From: Rhizobium sp. Q54
GTDB lineage: Bacteria; Pseudomonadota; Alphaproteobacteria; Rhizobiales; Aestuariivirgaceae
NCBI GenBank assembly: GCA_945889445.1
Contig: CAMDBX010000020.1
Location: 1 to 50,850 of the forward strand
Direction: 5' to 3'
DNA: 50,850 bases
The notes under the pieces were generated by a model. The model was not told where the DNA came from. It worked only from the letters and a program-made list of their open reading frames with translations, and made no database searches. Positions within the stretch are counted from its first letter, which is position 1, and each line of letters opens with the position of its first letter. The position numbers and the translations under genes are program-made. Positions 41,504 to 50,809 of this stretch are shown here, one piece after another.

Positions 41504-44500
41504 TCACTGCTGCTGCAGAAGGTTCGGATCGATCTTGTAGGTCGGCGCCTGCAGCAGCGGCTCTTGCTGTTGCGGCTGTTCCTGCTGCTTGCGCTTCTGG
41601 TTCTTCTTGCGCACGCAGGTCTTCACCTTCTCGCTGTAGACATAGCCGTCAGGACAGTTGGTGTTGGGCGTCCTGTTATTGGTGCCGGGGGTCTTGTTGT
41701 TGGTGCCCCCCGGCTTGTAGCAGTTCGGCCACTCGCCATATGTTCCCTTCGGACAGACATTGGTCACGCAGTTCGGCCACTTTCCGGAGGTGCCCTTCGG
41801 GCAGCGCGGGTTTGGCTTTGTGCAGTTCGGCCATGTTCCGACGGAGCCCTTCGGGCAATCGCGGACGATGGTCTCGCAGTTCGGCCATTTACCAACCGTG
41901 CCCTTCGGGCATTGCTTCTGACGGCAATTGCCCGGTTCGCCATAGGTCCCCTTGCGGCACACGCAGTTCGGATACGTGCCCACCGAGTCGGAGGGGCAAT
42001 AGCGGACCGTGATCTTCTTGCAGTTCGGATACTTACCCGTGGTACCGGACGGACACACTGGCTTGGTCACCGTCTTGCAGTTCGGGTACTTGCCCGTGGT
42101 GCCGGACGGGCACACCGGCTTGGTCACCGTCTTGCAGTTCGGATATGTCCCAGAGGTGCCGGACGGGCAGACCGGCTTGGTTATCCCGCCCGAGCACGAC
42201 TGGCCGTTCCACCTCTGGCCTTCCGGGCAGCAGCCCTGATCCGGCATCTGCCTTTCCGTGGGGCACATGTCGATCTTCTGGTCCTGCACATCGGTGCAGA
42301 TGTTGACCGGACCATTGGCGACAGCCGTTGCCACGTCATCCGCGGCAATGCCATTGAGTGGCGCACCGACCGGCTGCGAGATCCAGGCCTGGTTCACGAC
42401 GCGGCACTGGCTGGCGCGCACCGCGGCGCGGGTCGTGGCGACCTGCACATTGAAGGTCGCCGTGGCGCCCGCCGGCATGCCTGCCCCGTTGGTGCAGGCC
42501 GTCATTGGGCCCGGCGCAGCACAGACCCAGCCAGGCTGGCCGCCGGCAGGAGCAATCGCCGTGAGGCCCGCCACGCTTGGCGCGTCGAAGAAGGTGACCG
42601 CCTCGTTCACGTTGCCAGGCCCGGCATTGGTGACCGTCACCTGGTAGCTGCAGATGACGCCCGAGGGCTGGGCCAGCACGGCCGTGAGATTCGCATTGCC
42701 ACCAAGTTCGCAGCCGATGCCCGTCTTGGTGATGATCAGGTTGGATTGCGGCGCCTGCGGCGGGTTGCACTCAGGCGACGGCACCTCCTGGGTGACGAGC
42801 GCGGTGGCATCGTTGCCGGCATTGCTGTTGGCATCGCTTCCGCCGACGGGCACCTTGATGCTCGCCTGGTTGCCGATCTCGCAGATCTGCCGGCCCACCG
42901 GCACCATCATCGCCATGTTCAGCGGCCGGCTCTCGCCGGCGCCAAGCGGCGCGGCGGAGAGATCGAGCGAACAGTCGAAGCCGCCACCGGCAGGCACGCA
43001 GGCCCAGGGTGCCGCGAACAAAGGTGCCGCGCCGCCAGCCGACGGTTCATCGTGAACCGTCACCACGCCGGCGAATTCATCGGGGCCTTCGTTCTTCACC
43101 GTCACCACGAAGGCGCAGGCGAAGCCAGCGCCACCCGGCGTATACTCACAGCCCTTGGGCTCCTTGGTGATCGAGAGGTCTGACTTCTTGCCCGTCTCCG
43201 GCACGCAGTTGGGGCCGGGTGTCTGGGCCTCGGCCTGCGCCTGGTCATCGCCCGCGTTGATGTTGCCGGGCGAGCCGCCGGGCGCATCGGTGATGCGCAC
43301 GCGGTTCACCACGCTGCAGCGGTTGGCGGCCTCATGCTCGCGTGCCGGCACCTTCACCGAGAACCACAGCTCGACGCTCTGGCCCGGGTTCAGGCTGACC
43401 GGCGCATGGCTGCAGGCATGGCTTCCGCCACCACCCGCCACGCAGTTCCAGCCGGGAGGGTTGGGCTGCGGGCCATAATTCACCGCGCCATCCACCGACA
43501 TCTCGTCCACCACCGAGATCGGGCCATTGTACATGCCGGGGCCCGTATTGGTGACGTTGATGAGGAAGTCGCAGTTCCAGTTGCCGCCGTCCAGCGTGCA
43601 GCGTTCATTCACCGCGCGCTTGGCAATGGTCAGGTTGGTGTTGTCGCCACGCGGCAGGCAGTCCTCGTCCGGGATCTGCGCCTCGGCATAGTCGAAGTCA
43701 TCCCACGGGTTGGCGTCGCCATAGCCATCCCACCAGAAGATCTCCGCGCCGTTTCCGGCAAAACAGATGTTGCCGTTCACCACGTCGTTGATCCCGATTG
43801 CCCCCAGCGGCTGTGCCACGGTGACGAACAGGTCAACGCTGTCGCCCGGCCACAGGAAGGCGCCAGGCAGCGTGCACTCATACTCGGCAAGCCCCAGTGC
43901 CGTGCACAACCACGGCGGCTGGAAGTCGAAGCTCACCACCGCGCCGGGCGCCAGCACCGGCATCCAGTCGCGCACCGTGAGCGGCCCCCAATAGGGCACC
44001 GAGCCGGTGTTGGTGACGCGGATCGTGTAGTAGCACAACCAGCCCAGTTCACCGGGCACGCACAGCCCGGGTGTCGCTTCCTTGTCGAGCGTCAGGTTGA
44101 AGGAGCCCGACGGCGGCGGCTCATAGCCGGGCGGGAAGTAGAAGGGCGGCGGCTGGTAACCAGGATAACCGAGATAACCCTGTGCGCCTTCGCACGGCTG
44201 ATAGATTTCGACGTCGCCCATCCAGCCTTGCCGTTCGGGATGGTCGAAGTTGCCGTCATAATCGGTGAAATAGGAACCGAAGGGCGGCGAATTCGCCGGC
44301 TTCACCAGCGATGCGTCATTGCCCTGAAGCCCGTCGACGATGGCCGGGCCACCGGCTGCAAGCTGTGCGGCCAGTGCCGGATCATCACGCAGCGCCTCGC
44401 CCGTGGTCCACAGGAAGGCGTTGCAGGAACCGCCGCGCACCACGCCGTTCGAATCGAAACCATAACCCAGGGCAACGCCGCCATCGGTGTTGCGCTGGTC

Positions 44501-45682
44501 GGGGCGGAAGCCCACCGCATATTCGTCAGGCACCGGCACCCAGGTGCCGGGCGTTGCCGGATCATCGGGGATCTCGCGGGTGTAGCGCACCACCGAGGAC
44601 GTCTTGGGTTCGGCGAAGACGCTGTAGTCGAAGCTGCCACGCTGGCCGCCGCGCTGTGCGAGGATCATGCGCCCGGTGGAATCGAACACCATGTCGGTCA
44701 CGGGGTTGGTGCTGGCGAGGCCCGCCACGTCGAGCTCCCAGCGCGCGTCGGCGCGGAACGACCCGTCAAGTTCGATCCCGACGGACCACACCTGCGGCCC
44801 CTCCGCCACGGCGTAATAGAGGCGGCCGCCATAGGCGGCCATGCCGCCCACGCGGCGTTCGGGCTGGGTCAGCCCCCATGTGGCCGGATCTTCCGAATTG
44901 AAGGCCGGGTTGGAAATGTTCATCCGGCTGCCGTCGTCGGCGACAGGCGGCAGACCCCTGGCCGGGCGCGCTACTTGGCCATGGTCGAAGGTGTCGGCGA
45001 TGAGGCCCGATGAATCGAGGCGGTAGATCAGGCCGGTGTCGAGGTCGGAGGCGAAGAACTGGCGGGTGGCGCGGTCGAACACCACGTCGCCCAGCCCCGG
45101 CCCGGCATTGCTGCCGATCGAGGAGAACAGCGTGATCTCGCCCGTGGTGCCGTCCATCCGGTAGATGCTGCCGGGCGCGCCGCCCTTGTCGGTGCCCCAT
45201 TGGCCCTGCATGAACTGCGCGCCGGGCATGCCCTGCTTCACATGGCGCGGCGTGCCGTCGTCGCCCGGTGCCACGATGTGAATGCCGAAGGACGATGTGG
45301 CGCCGAGATAGATGTTGGGAGCCTGCGCATCGTCGAGCGTCACGGCGAAGACCTGGCCCACGTCGCGGGCCGGCGCGGTGACAAGCGCAGGCGCGTCGAT
45401 CAGTTGCCCGGCCGGCGGCCCTGCCGGAAGGAAGCGCTGCACCTGCATCGCGGCACCATCGGGATCGATGAATGTATAGTCCAGCGGGTCCGCGCCGTCG
45501 GGCAGCCCATCGGGCGGCGGCAAGGTGCCCGAGAAGCCTGTCACCACCGCATCACCGGGGCTCAGCAGCCCGGCACCCTCGCCGGCCTGCACGGCGGCGG
45601 GTGAGCCCGCCATCAGCAGCAGCGCCGCGGCAATGGCCCGGAGGCGCCTCGCCGGAACGGTGTTTTCAGTGAACCACAGCAT
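41504..45682 (-). CDS. Large secreted DUF11 protein with cysteine-rich repeat tail
   Basis: This 1392-residue protein has a signal peptide (cleavage after AVQA near residue 33). Residues 35-500 resemble a propeller-like domain (IYLGATSSFGIH, GDVVFDRATRQFFASDLDTG, MVFDSTGRMILAQ). Four DUF11-type beta domains follow, beginning near 528, 681, 835 and 980, each with NLTxxK-like openings and paired cysteines. Residues about 1150-1355 hold nine short repeats of the form CPxGTxGxxPNC and two related cysteine pairs. The tail is rich in lysine and glutamine. I chose the ATG at 45682, with GGAGGA eight bases upstream; the ATG at 45706 is less likely. It may be a surface or matrix protein; function unknown. 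A CRP/FNR-type palindrome lies upstream. Confidence 0.85.
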   Translation of the reverse strand: MLWFTENTVPARRLRAIAAALLLMAGSPAAVQAGEGAGLLSPGDAVVTGFSGTLPPPDGLPDGADPLDYTFIDPDGAAMQVQRFLPAGPPAGQLIDAPALVTAPARDVGQVFAVTLDDAQAPNIYLGATSSFGIHIVAPGDDGTPRHVKQGMPGAQFMQGQWGTDKGGAPGSIYRMDGTTGEITLFSSIGSNAGPGLGDVVFDRATRQFFASDLDTGLIYRLDSSGLIADTFDHGQVARPARGLPPVADDGSRMNISNPAFNSEDPATWGLTQPERRVGGMAAYGGRLYYAVAEGPQVWSVGIELDGSFRADARWELDVAGLASTNPVTDMVFDSTGRMILAQRGGQRGSFDYSVFAEPKTSSVVRYTREIPDDPATPGTWVPVPDEYAVGFRPDQRNTDGGVALGYGFDSNGVVRGGSCNAFLWTTGEALRDDPALAAQLAAGGPAIVDGLQGNDASLVKPANSPPFGSYFTDYDGNFDHPERQGWMGDVEIYQPCEGAQGYLGYPGYQPPPFYFPPGYEPPPSGSFNLTLDKEATPGLCVPGELGWLCYYTIRVTNTGSVPYWGPLTVRDWMPVLAPGAVVSFDFQPPWLCTALGLAEYECTLPGAFLWPGDSVDLFVTVAQPLGAIGINDVVNGNICFAGNGAEIFWWDGYGDANPWDDFDYAEAQIPDEDCLPRGDNTNLTIAKRAVNERCTLDGGNWNCDFLINVTNTGPGMYNGPISVVDEMSVDGAVNYGPQPNPPGWNCVAGGGGSHACSHAPVSLNPGQSVELWFSVKVPAREHEAANRCSVVNRVRITDAPGGSPGNINAGDDQAQAEAQTPGPNCVPETGKKSDLSITKEPKGCEYTPGGAGFACAFVVTVKNEGPDEFAGVVTVHDEPSAGGAAPLFAAPWACVPAGGGFDCSLDLSAAPLGAGESRPLNMAMMVPVGRQICEIGNQASIKVPVGGSDANSNAGNDATALVTQEVPSPECNPPQAPQSNLIITKTGIGCELGGNANLTAVLAQPSGVICSYQVTVTNAGPGNVNEAVTFFDAPSVAGLTAIAPAGGQPGWVCAAPGPMTACTNGAGMPAGATATFNVQVATTRAAVRASQCRVVNQAWISQPVGAPLNGIAADDVATAVANGPVNICTDVQDQKIDMCPTERQMPDQGCCPEGQRWNGQSCSGGITKPVCPSGTSGTYPNCKTVTKPVCPSGTTGKYPNCKTVTKPVCPSGTTGKYPNCKKITVRYCPSDSVGTYPNCVCRKGTYGEPGNCRQKQCPKGTVGKWPNCETIVRDCPKGSVGTWPNCTKPNPRCPKGTSGKWPNCVTNVCPKGTYGEWPNCYKPGGTNNKTPGTNNRTPNTNCPDGYVYSEKVKTCVRKKNQKRKQQEQPQQQEPLLQAPTYKIDPNLLQQQ
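42018..42188 (-). repeat. Three tandem 57-bp repeats inside the large protein gene
   Basis: Units at 42018-42074, 42075-42131 and 42132-42188 are nearly identical and each encodes 19 residues containing one CPSGTTGKYPNC-type motif. More diverged copies continue toward 41700. Recent duplication is likely, and copy number could vary between strains. Confidence 0.85.
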
Positions 45683-45829
45683 TCTCAAGTCCTCCGCTCG
45701 CCACATTGAGTCCGGGCCTTCAGCTGCGCCTTGGCCGGCAGGAAATCACGTGAGGGGCACAGCCCGTCAGGCGGGCGGCGCCGGGTATTCTGGTAACGGC
45801 AACTTACGCACACATCCGCCCATGTCTGT

Positions 45830-45845
45830 TTTGACGCATGTCAAA
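45830..45845. promoter_or_regulatory. CRP/FNR-type palindrome before the large secreted-protein gene
   Basis: TTTGAC-GCAT-GTCAAA is a perfect inverted repeat with the TTGA-N6-TCAA core of FNR/FixK-type sites. It lies about 150 bases upstream of the large gene, rather far for direct activation, and just after the YARHG gene. Confidence 0.4.
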
Positions 45846-45930
45846 CCAGCGCGGCGGCGTGCAGGAAGAAATCCGTCGCCAGCATCAATCTGCTACCTGC
45901 GGGAAACTTTCCCGCCCGGTGTTGATCCGC

Positions 45931-46275
45931 CTAGCGGCAGCCCTTTCTGCGCTCCACCGCCACGATCCGGTCGATGTTGGCGCGCTCATAGGCATTGAAC
46001 TTGAGTGCGGCCGCGTTGCTGACGTGGCAGCCCTCGTTGGAGAAGATCTCCTTGGCCCGCGCCGTCCGGAAGCAGTAGCCGTTCTCGTCGTAAATGGTGT
46101 TGCGCACCGTCCACAGCGCATCGCAGGACAGGCCGCGAAGCGCGCTCTTGGACATGTCGTGGTCATCGGTGCAGCCGATGCCCGATTCGAAGCAGGCGGC
46201 ATGGGCGGCCGGCGCCGCAAGGCAGATGCCGAGGATGGCGGCAGCGAACAGTGTCCGGCGTGTCAGGCGTCCCAT
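45931..46275 (-). CDS. YARHG-type secreted protein
   Basis: The 114-residue protein has a signal peptide (RTLFAAAILGICLAAPAAHA) and a C-terminal region with the YARHG domain pattern: LSCDALWTVRNTIYDENGYC, then FRTARAKEIFSNEGC and an NIDRIVAVERRKGC end. The domain is an extracellular module whose role is unknown. Six cysteines in the mature part suggest disulfides. I chose the ATG at 46275 because AGGAGAGG is just upstream. It is followed on the same strand by the large secreted protein after 250 bases. A GTGA-N6-TCAC palindrome lies about 60 bases before its start. Confidence 0.8.
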   Translation of the reverse strand: MGRLTRRTLFAAAILGICLAAPAAHAACFESGIGCTDDHDMSKSALRGLSCDALWTVRNTIYDENGYCFRTARAKEIFSNEGCHVSNAAALKFNAYERANIDRIVAVERRKGCR

Positions 46276-46335
46276 GGGCCTCTCCTTCCGCTTCAACGTA
46301 TGGAAGGGATCATAGGCCGCCCGCGGGCCGCCGCC

Positions 46336-46349
46336 GTGATATGCATCAC
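46336..46349. promoter_or_regulatory. CRP-type palindrome before the YARHG gene
   Basis: GTGAT-ATGC-ATCAC contains GTGA-N6-TCAC, the half-site layout of CRP/FNR-family regulators. It lies about 60 bases upstream of the YARHG start codon and between it and the end of the oxidoreductase gene. Confidence 0.4.
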
Positions 46350-46378
46350 ACTGCGAAAACGTCCGGTTGATATTCCGC

Positions 46379-47674
46379 TCAGCGGTCGTTGCGGCTCATC
46401 CATTTCAGCGCATGGGGCACGAACCACGCATTGCCGCGATACCAGAACTTGGCGGGCGGCGCCGTGTCGAACACGCTCTCGCCGCCCGTCTCGCCCAGGA
46501 TTCGTCGCGCGATCTTGATGCCGAACAGCGTGCCCATCGGCACCCCGGCGAAGCAGTAGCCGCTGCCATAATGAGCACCCTCATGGCAGCCGATACGCGG
46601 CGTGATGTCGAAGGTGCCGCCGCACTTGCCTGTCCACACATTGTCGAACTGGATGCCCTCCATGTCGGGGAATATCCGCACCAGCCGCTGCTGCAACCGC
46701 TCGGCCATGATGCGCAGGTCGGCATCCACCTCGCCCGTCAGCCCGCCGAACTGGAGGCGCGTGTTGTCACCCGGCGCGATCCTCATCCAGTCGACGTTGA
46801 AGTTCCAGTCGATGAAGGTGCGGTCTCCGGGCAGCAGCGCGCGCACCCGGTTCTCGCTCATCGGTGCGGTCACCGCCTGATAGGCGTGGAACGGCATGAT
46901 GCGCCGCTGCAGCCACGGAAACTCCTTGCCGCCATAGCCATTGGTGGCGAACACCAGCTCGCGCGCCTCGACCTTCGCGCCCTTCACGAACACCGTGAAG
47001 CCCTGTGCTTGCCTGCGATAACCATAGACGGGTGTGTGGGCGCAGATGGTGACACCCGCCGCGCGCGCCGCATCGAGCAGACCCTGGTGATAAAGCCCCG
47101 GGTGCAGCCCGGCATGGTCCGGAATGCGCACGCCGCCGAAATAGTGGTCGGTGGCGATCTCCTCGCGCTGCTCCGCCCGGCTCACAGTCTGGAACGGCTC
47201 GCCAAGATGCTTCTCGCGCAAGCCGAACTCGCGCGCCATGTCGTCATACATCTTGGTGGAGGTCGCCATCAGCAGCCGCCCCTGCTGCTTGTAGTGGCAG
47301 GCGATCTTCTCCCGCTCCACCACGTCCCTGACGGCGATGAAGGCCTCCATCAGCTCGCCATAGGTGGCCTTGGCCTTGTCGAGGCCCTCAGTCTCCATGA
47401 TCTCGCCGAAGGAATGCTTCAGCGTGCGGCCCACATAACCCGCATTGCGGGTGGAAGCGCCATGGCCCGGCTCCTTCGCCTCGAACACCGTCACCTGCCG
47501 CCCGCCGCGGGCGAGGTTGATCGCCGCATTCAGGCCGGTGATGCCGGAGCCGACGATCGCCACGTCGGTGCGCTTGGGCGGGGCAGCGCGTGCCTGATCT
47601 TCGTGCGGGGCAGCGCGCCACCAATAGGGGTCGAAGGAGGCGTTGTTGCTGAGTGCCGGGCTGCCGAAGGCCAT
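46379..47674 (-). CDS. FAD-dependent oxidoreductase (DAO family), downstream copy
   Basis: The 431-residue protein is a D-amino-acid-oxidase-type flavoenzyme. The dinucleotide-binding motif is VAIVGSGITGLNAAINLARGG (20 residues shown as VAIVGSGITGLNAAINLARG), preceded by a short N-terminal arm, and the FAD segment FEAKEPGHGASTRNAGYVG follows. A C-terminal GGTFDITPRIGCHEG and GYCFAGVPMGTLFG complete the FAD site. Family members oxidise amines such as gamma-glutamylputrescine, sarcosine or glycine betaine derivatives; the substrate here is unknown. The upstream oxidoreductase gene ends one base before its start, so they form an operon. Confidence 0.88.
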   Translation of the reverse strand: MAFGSPALSNNASFDPYWWRAAPHEDQARAAPPKRTDVAIVGSGITGLNAAINLARGGRQVTVFEAKEPGHGASTRNAGYVGRTLKHSFGEIMETEGLDKAKATYGELMEAFIAVRDVVEREKIACHYKQQGRLLMATSTKMYDDMAREFGLREKHLGEPFQTVSRAEQREEIATDHYFGGVRIPDHAGLHPGLYHQGLLDAARAAGVTICAHTPVYGYRRQAQGFTVFVKGAKVEARELVFATNGYGGKEFPWLQRRIMPFHAYQAVTAPMSENRVRALLPGDRTFIDWNFNVDWMRIAPGDNTRLQFGGLTGEVDADLRIMAERLQQRLVRIFPDMEGIQFDNVWTGKCGGTFDITPRIGCHEGAHYGSGYCFAGVPMGTLFGIKIARRILGETGGESVFDTAPPAKFWYRGNAWFVPHALKWMSRNDR

Positions 47675-47675
47675 G

Positions 47676-48965
47676 TCAGGCGGCCTTTCCGTAGCGCCGC
47701 TCGTCGATCACGTCCTTCAATTGCATGTACCAATAGCCCGCCTGCACGCCCACGCGGCCGAAGGGCCCGCCCGCCCAATCGGGCGCATAAGGACTGAAGC
47801 GGCGATATTCATCGTCCTTGGCACCGATGGCACGCGCCATCAGGATGCCGCCCATCGCCGTGGTGTTCATGCCATGGCCACCGAAGGCGGTCGCCCACCA
47901 CTGTCCCTGCCCGTCGGAGCCGATCAACGGCATGAAGTGCCTCGCATAGCCCATCAGGCCAGCCCAGGCATAATCGATCTTCGGGTTGCCCAGTTCGGGG
48001 AACACCGACACCATGTCGCCCTTCATGCGCTCGGCGAGGTGTGCAGGCTCCGAGACGCGGGTGGTGATGGCGCCACCCCAAAGGAGACGCCCCTCGTCCA
48101 CCAGCCGGTAATAGTTGCCTGCACGCCGCGTATCCGAAATGGCGCTCCGTGTACGGATCACATCCTGCGTCAGTGGCTCTGTCACCGCCACATAGGTGGC
48201 AACCGGCAGCACGGCGCGGCCCGTCGGCTGGTGCAGCGTCCGGTCAAGCGACGAGACGCAATAGACGACATTCGCCGCCCGCGCTTCACCCTGCGCGGTG
48301 CGCACCGACCACAGCGCGCCCTGCTTCTCCACCGACACCGCCGGCGAATTCTCGTAAAGCCTTGCCCCCGCCGCTTCCGCTTTCTTCGCAATCATCAGCG
48401 CATAGCGCAACGGGTGCATGTGGAAGGCGGTGGGGTCGTAGGAGGACTGGAAATAGCGCTTCGTGTTCACCCGCGCGCGGGTCTCCGTCACGTCGAAGAA
48501 CGACATCTCCTGGCCATAGTCGCGGGTCATCTCGGCCACCGCCGCCTGCTTTTCGGCGGCGTTGGAATAGCGGATGCAGCCCTGCCAGCCGTCGCCCATC
48601 CGGATCGAGGGGTCGGTCTCGGCAATCTCGCGGCGCACGAACTCGGTGCCATGGCGGGACAGCTGGTAAAGCGCCTGCGCGGCGGTGAGCCCCACCCGCT
48701 TCGCCACAGCGCCCATGCCTTCGGCAAAGCCGTTGGACACGAAGCCGCCGTTCCGCCCGGAAGCCCCCCAGGCGATCCGCTTGGCCTCCAGCAGCACCAC
48801 GGATTTGCCCCGCCGGGCCAGTTCCAGCGCGGTCGTCAGCCCGGCGAGGCCCGCCCCGATCACGCAGGCCTCGGCCTCGACCCGGCCCATCAGGGCGGGG
48901 CGGAGCGCCCCCCGGTCCACCGTGGCCTCGTACCAGGTCCGTTCGGAATAATTCGCGTCGATCAT
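47676..48965 (-). CDS. FAD-dependent oxidoreductase (DAO family), upstream copy
   Basis: The 429-residue flavoenzyme opens with an arm typical of PuuB-like oxidases (SERTWYEATVDRG), then the FAD-binding ACVIGAGLAGLTTALELARR (20 residues) and LLEAKRIAWGASGRNGGFVS. The C-terminal FAD segment AGLMGYARHFMPLIG and GGHGMNTTAMGG are intact. The ARRGKSVVLLE strand fits the Rossmann fold. Like its neighbour it should oxidise an amine; the pair may act on two substrates or form a hetero-oligomer. The start is ATG at 48965; a TTG six bases earlier is an alternative. It is divergent from the P-loop gene across 63 bases. Confidence 0.87.
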   Translation of the reverse strand: MIDANYSERTWYEATVDRGALRPALMGRVEAEACVIGAGLAGLTTALELARRGKSVVLLEAKRIAWGASGRNGGFVSNGFAEGMGAVAKRVGLTAAQALYQLSRHGTEFVRREIAETDPSIRMGDGWQGCIRYSNAAEKQAAVAEMTRDYGQEMSFFDVTETRARVNTKRYFQSSYDPTAFHMHPLRYALMIAKKAEAAGARLYENSPAVSVEKQGALWSVRTAQGEARAANVVYCVSSLDRTLHQPTGRAVLPVATYVAVTEPLTQDVIRTRSAISDTRRAGNYYRLVDEGRLLWGGAITTRVSEPAHLAERMKGDMVSVFPELGNPKIDYAWAGLMGYARHFMPLIGSDGQGQWWATAFGGHGMNTTAMGGILMARAIGAKDDEYRRFSPYAPDWAGGPFGRVGVQAGYWYMQLKDVIDERRYGKAA

Positions 48966-49028
48966 TCTCAAGCCTCACGCAAACGCACCAGTTGCTCCCG
49001 CCCCATGCCTTCCGCTATGGAACGCCTC

Positions 49029-49886
49029 ATGCGCTTCACTTCAGGCAAAGACTTCGCGAACCAGCCGCAGAAGGCAGTCACCATATTCGGCATGTCCGGT
49101 GTGGGCAAGACAACGCTCTCGAACCTCCTGCAGGATTCGGGCTGGTACCACTATTCCGTCGATTACCGCATCGGCACCCGCTACATGGGCGAGCACATCG
49201 TCGACAACTTCAAGCGCGAGGCGATGCGCGTTCCGTTCCTGCGTGACCTGCTGCTGTCGGACTCGATCCACATCCAGTCCAACATCACCTTCGATCACCT
49301 GAAGCCGCTGTCGACCTATCTCGGCAAGCCCGGCAATCCGGACAAGGGTGGCATTTCCTTTGCAGAATACCGCAGGCGGCAGACACAGCACCGTGCAGCC
49401 GAGATTTCAGCCCTGCTCGATGTTCCCGCCTTCATCGAGAAGTCGCGCGACATCTACAGTTACGAGAACTTCGTCTGCGACTCCGGCGGCTCGCTGTGCG
49501 AGATCGTCGATCCGTCGAACCCGCGCGATCCCGTGCTCTCCTGCCTCGCGGAGAACACCCTGCTCCTCTACATCGAGGGCACGCCCGAACACACCCGCAT
49601 GCTGGCGGAGCGCTTCCGCAAGGATCCGAAGCCCATGTACTACCAGCCCCAGTTCCTCGAGAAGAAGTGGGCGGAGTACAAGGAGATCAATAAGATTTCG
49701 AACGACGATCAGGTCGACCCGGACGGCTTCGCCGTGTGGGGCTTCGAGCAGCTGCTTCACCACCGCATCCCGCTCTACAAGGCGATTGCCGATAATTTCG
49801 GCTACACGGTCCGAATGCGAGACGTTCCAGACGTCCAGTCCGAACAGGACTTCACCGCACTCGTCGCCAACGCCATCGCAAAGTAA
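49029..49886 (+). CDS. P-loop protein of unknown function next to metA
   Basis: The 285-residue protein has a Walker A motif GMSGVGKT at residues 21-28 in a kinase-like start ([19 protein letters not shown]), followed by [15 protein letters not shown] and a region with [11 protein letters not shown] and [14 protein letters not shown], layouts seen in small-molecule kinases. I recognise it only as a conserved hypothetical ATPase of alphaproteobacteria. It lies five bases from metA on the same strand and probably shares its transcript. I chose ATG at 49029 with GGAA upstream; in-frame ATGs at 49017 and 49005 are possible. Confidence 0.8.
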   Translation: MRFTSGKDFANQPQKAVTIFGMSGVGKTTLSNLLQDSGWYHYSVDYRIGTRYMGEHIVDNFKREAMRVPFLRDLLLSDSIHIQSNITFDHLKPLSTYLGKPGNPDKGGISFAEYRRRQTQHRAAEISALLDVPAFIEKSRDIYSYENFVCDSGGSLCEIVDPSNPRDPVLSCLAENTLLLYIEGTPEHTRMLAERFRKDPKPMYYQPQFLEKKWAEYKEINKISNDDQVDPDGFAVWGFEQLLHHRIPLYKAIADNFGYTVRMRDVPDVQSEQDFTALVANAIAK

Positions 49887-49891
49887 GTCAC

Positions 49892-50809
49892 ATGCCCATC
49901 CGCATTCCGAACGACCTTCCCGCCCGCCGCACGCTCGATTCCGAGGGCGTGATGGTGATGACGGAAGCGAGCGCCGCCCGCCAGGACATCCGCCCCCTGA
50001 AGATCGGCCTCCTCAACCTGATGCCCAACAAGATCAAGACCGAGACGCAGTTCGCGCGCCTGATTGGTGCGACACCGCTGCAGGTGGAGCTCACCCTCGT
50101 CAAGATCACGTCGCACACGCCGAAGAACGCGAGCCCGGAACACATGCTCGCCTTCTACGAGGACTGGGAGGACGTGAAGGACCAGAAGTTCGACGGCTTC
50201 ATCGTCACCGGCGCACCCGTGGAACTTCTCGACTTCAGCGACGTCAACTACTGGGACGAGCTGTCGCGCATCTATGACTGGACGCAGACGCACGTGCAGT
50301 CCACCTTCAACATCTGCTGGGGCGCGCAGGCGGGCCTCTGGCACTTCCACAAGGTGCCCAAGCACGCGCTGCCCAAGAAGCGCTTCGGCGTCTACACTCA
50401 CCGCAACCTGAAGCCCAACTCGCCCTACTTGCGCGGCTTCTCGGATGATTTCTCGATCCCCGTGTCGCGCTGGACCGAGAACCACCGGGCAGACCTGCCC
50501 GCCGACCGCGGCCTCGAACTGCTGATGGAGTCGGACCAGGCGGGCCTTTGCCTCATCAACGATCCGTCAAAGCGCTCGCTCTACATGTTCAACCACATCG
50601 AGTACGACACCACCTCGCTGTCGGACGAATACTGGCGCGACCGGAACGCGGGCAAGCCCATCGATCTTCCCGTCAACTACTTCCCCAAGGACGATCCGGA
50701 ACAACCGCCTGAGAACCGCTGGCGCAGCCACGCGCACCTCCTGTTCGGCAACTGGATCAACGAGCTCTACCAGACGACACCCTTCGACCCCGCGAAGATC
50801 GGCGGCTGA
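49892..50809 (+). CDS. metA: Homoserine O-acetyltransferase (MetA family)
   Basis: The 305-residue enzyme activates homoserine in methionine synthesis. The catalytic Cys142 is in [10 protein letters not shown], and His235 and Glu237 are in FNHIEYD. Residue 111 is glutamate ([10 protein letters not shown]), which in MetA proteins indicates acetyl-CoA rather than succinyl-CoA, where glycine is found. So this is most likely an acetyltransferase, although many databases label the family succinyltransferase. It starts five bases after the P-loop gene. No SAM riboswitch is seen before the P-loop gene or metA. Confidence 0.94.
   Translation: MPIRIPNDLPARRTLDSEGVMVMTEASAARQDIRPLKIGLLNLMPNKIKTETQFARLIGATPLQVELTLVKITSHTPKNASPEHMLAFYEDWEDVKDQKFDGFIVTGAPVELLDFSDVNYWDELSRIYDWTQTHVQSTFNICWGAQAGLWHFHKVPKHALPKKRFGVYTHRNLKPNSPYLRGFSDDFSIPVSRWTENHRADLPADRGLELLMESDQAGLCLINDPSKRSLYMFNHIEYDTTSLSDEYWRDRNAGKPIDLPVNYFPKDDPEQPPENRWRSHAHLLFGNWINELYQTTPFDPAKIGG

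Noticed and set aside
41564-45013. Two plus-strand frames of 539 and 559 codons opposite the large secreted protein
   Set aside because: They mirror the repeat gene on the minus strand, are rich in arginine and histidine, and lack family matches; the minus-strand protein has domains and a signal peptide.
46367-49016. Long plus-strand frames opposite the FAD oxidoreductases, including an upstream extension of the P-loop gene
   Set aside because: The minus strand encodes two intact flavoenzymes with FAD motifs; the P-loop protein begins near 49029.
48966-49028. SAM riboswitch upstream of the metA operon
   Set aside because: Only about 60 bases separate the divergent genes and no SAM-II-like pairing is visible.
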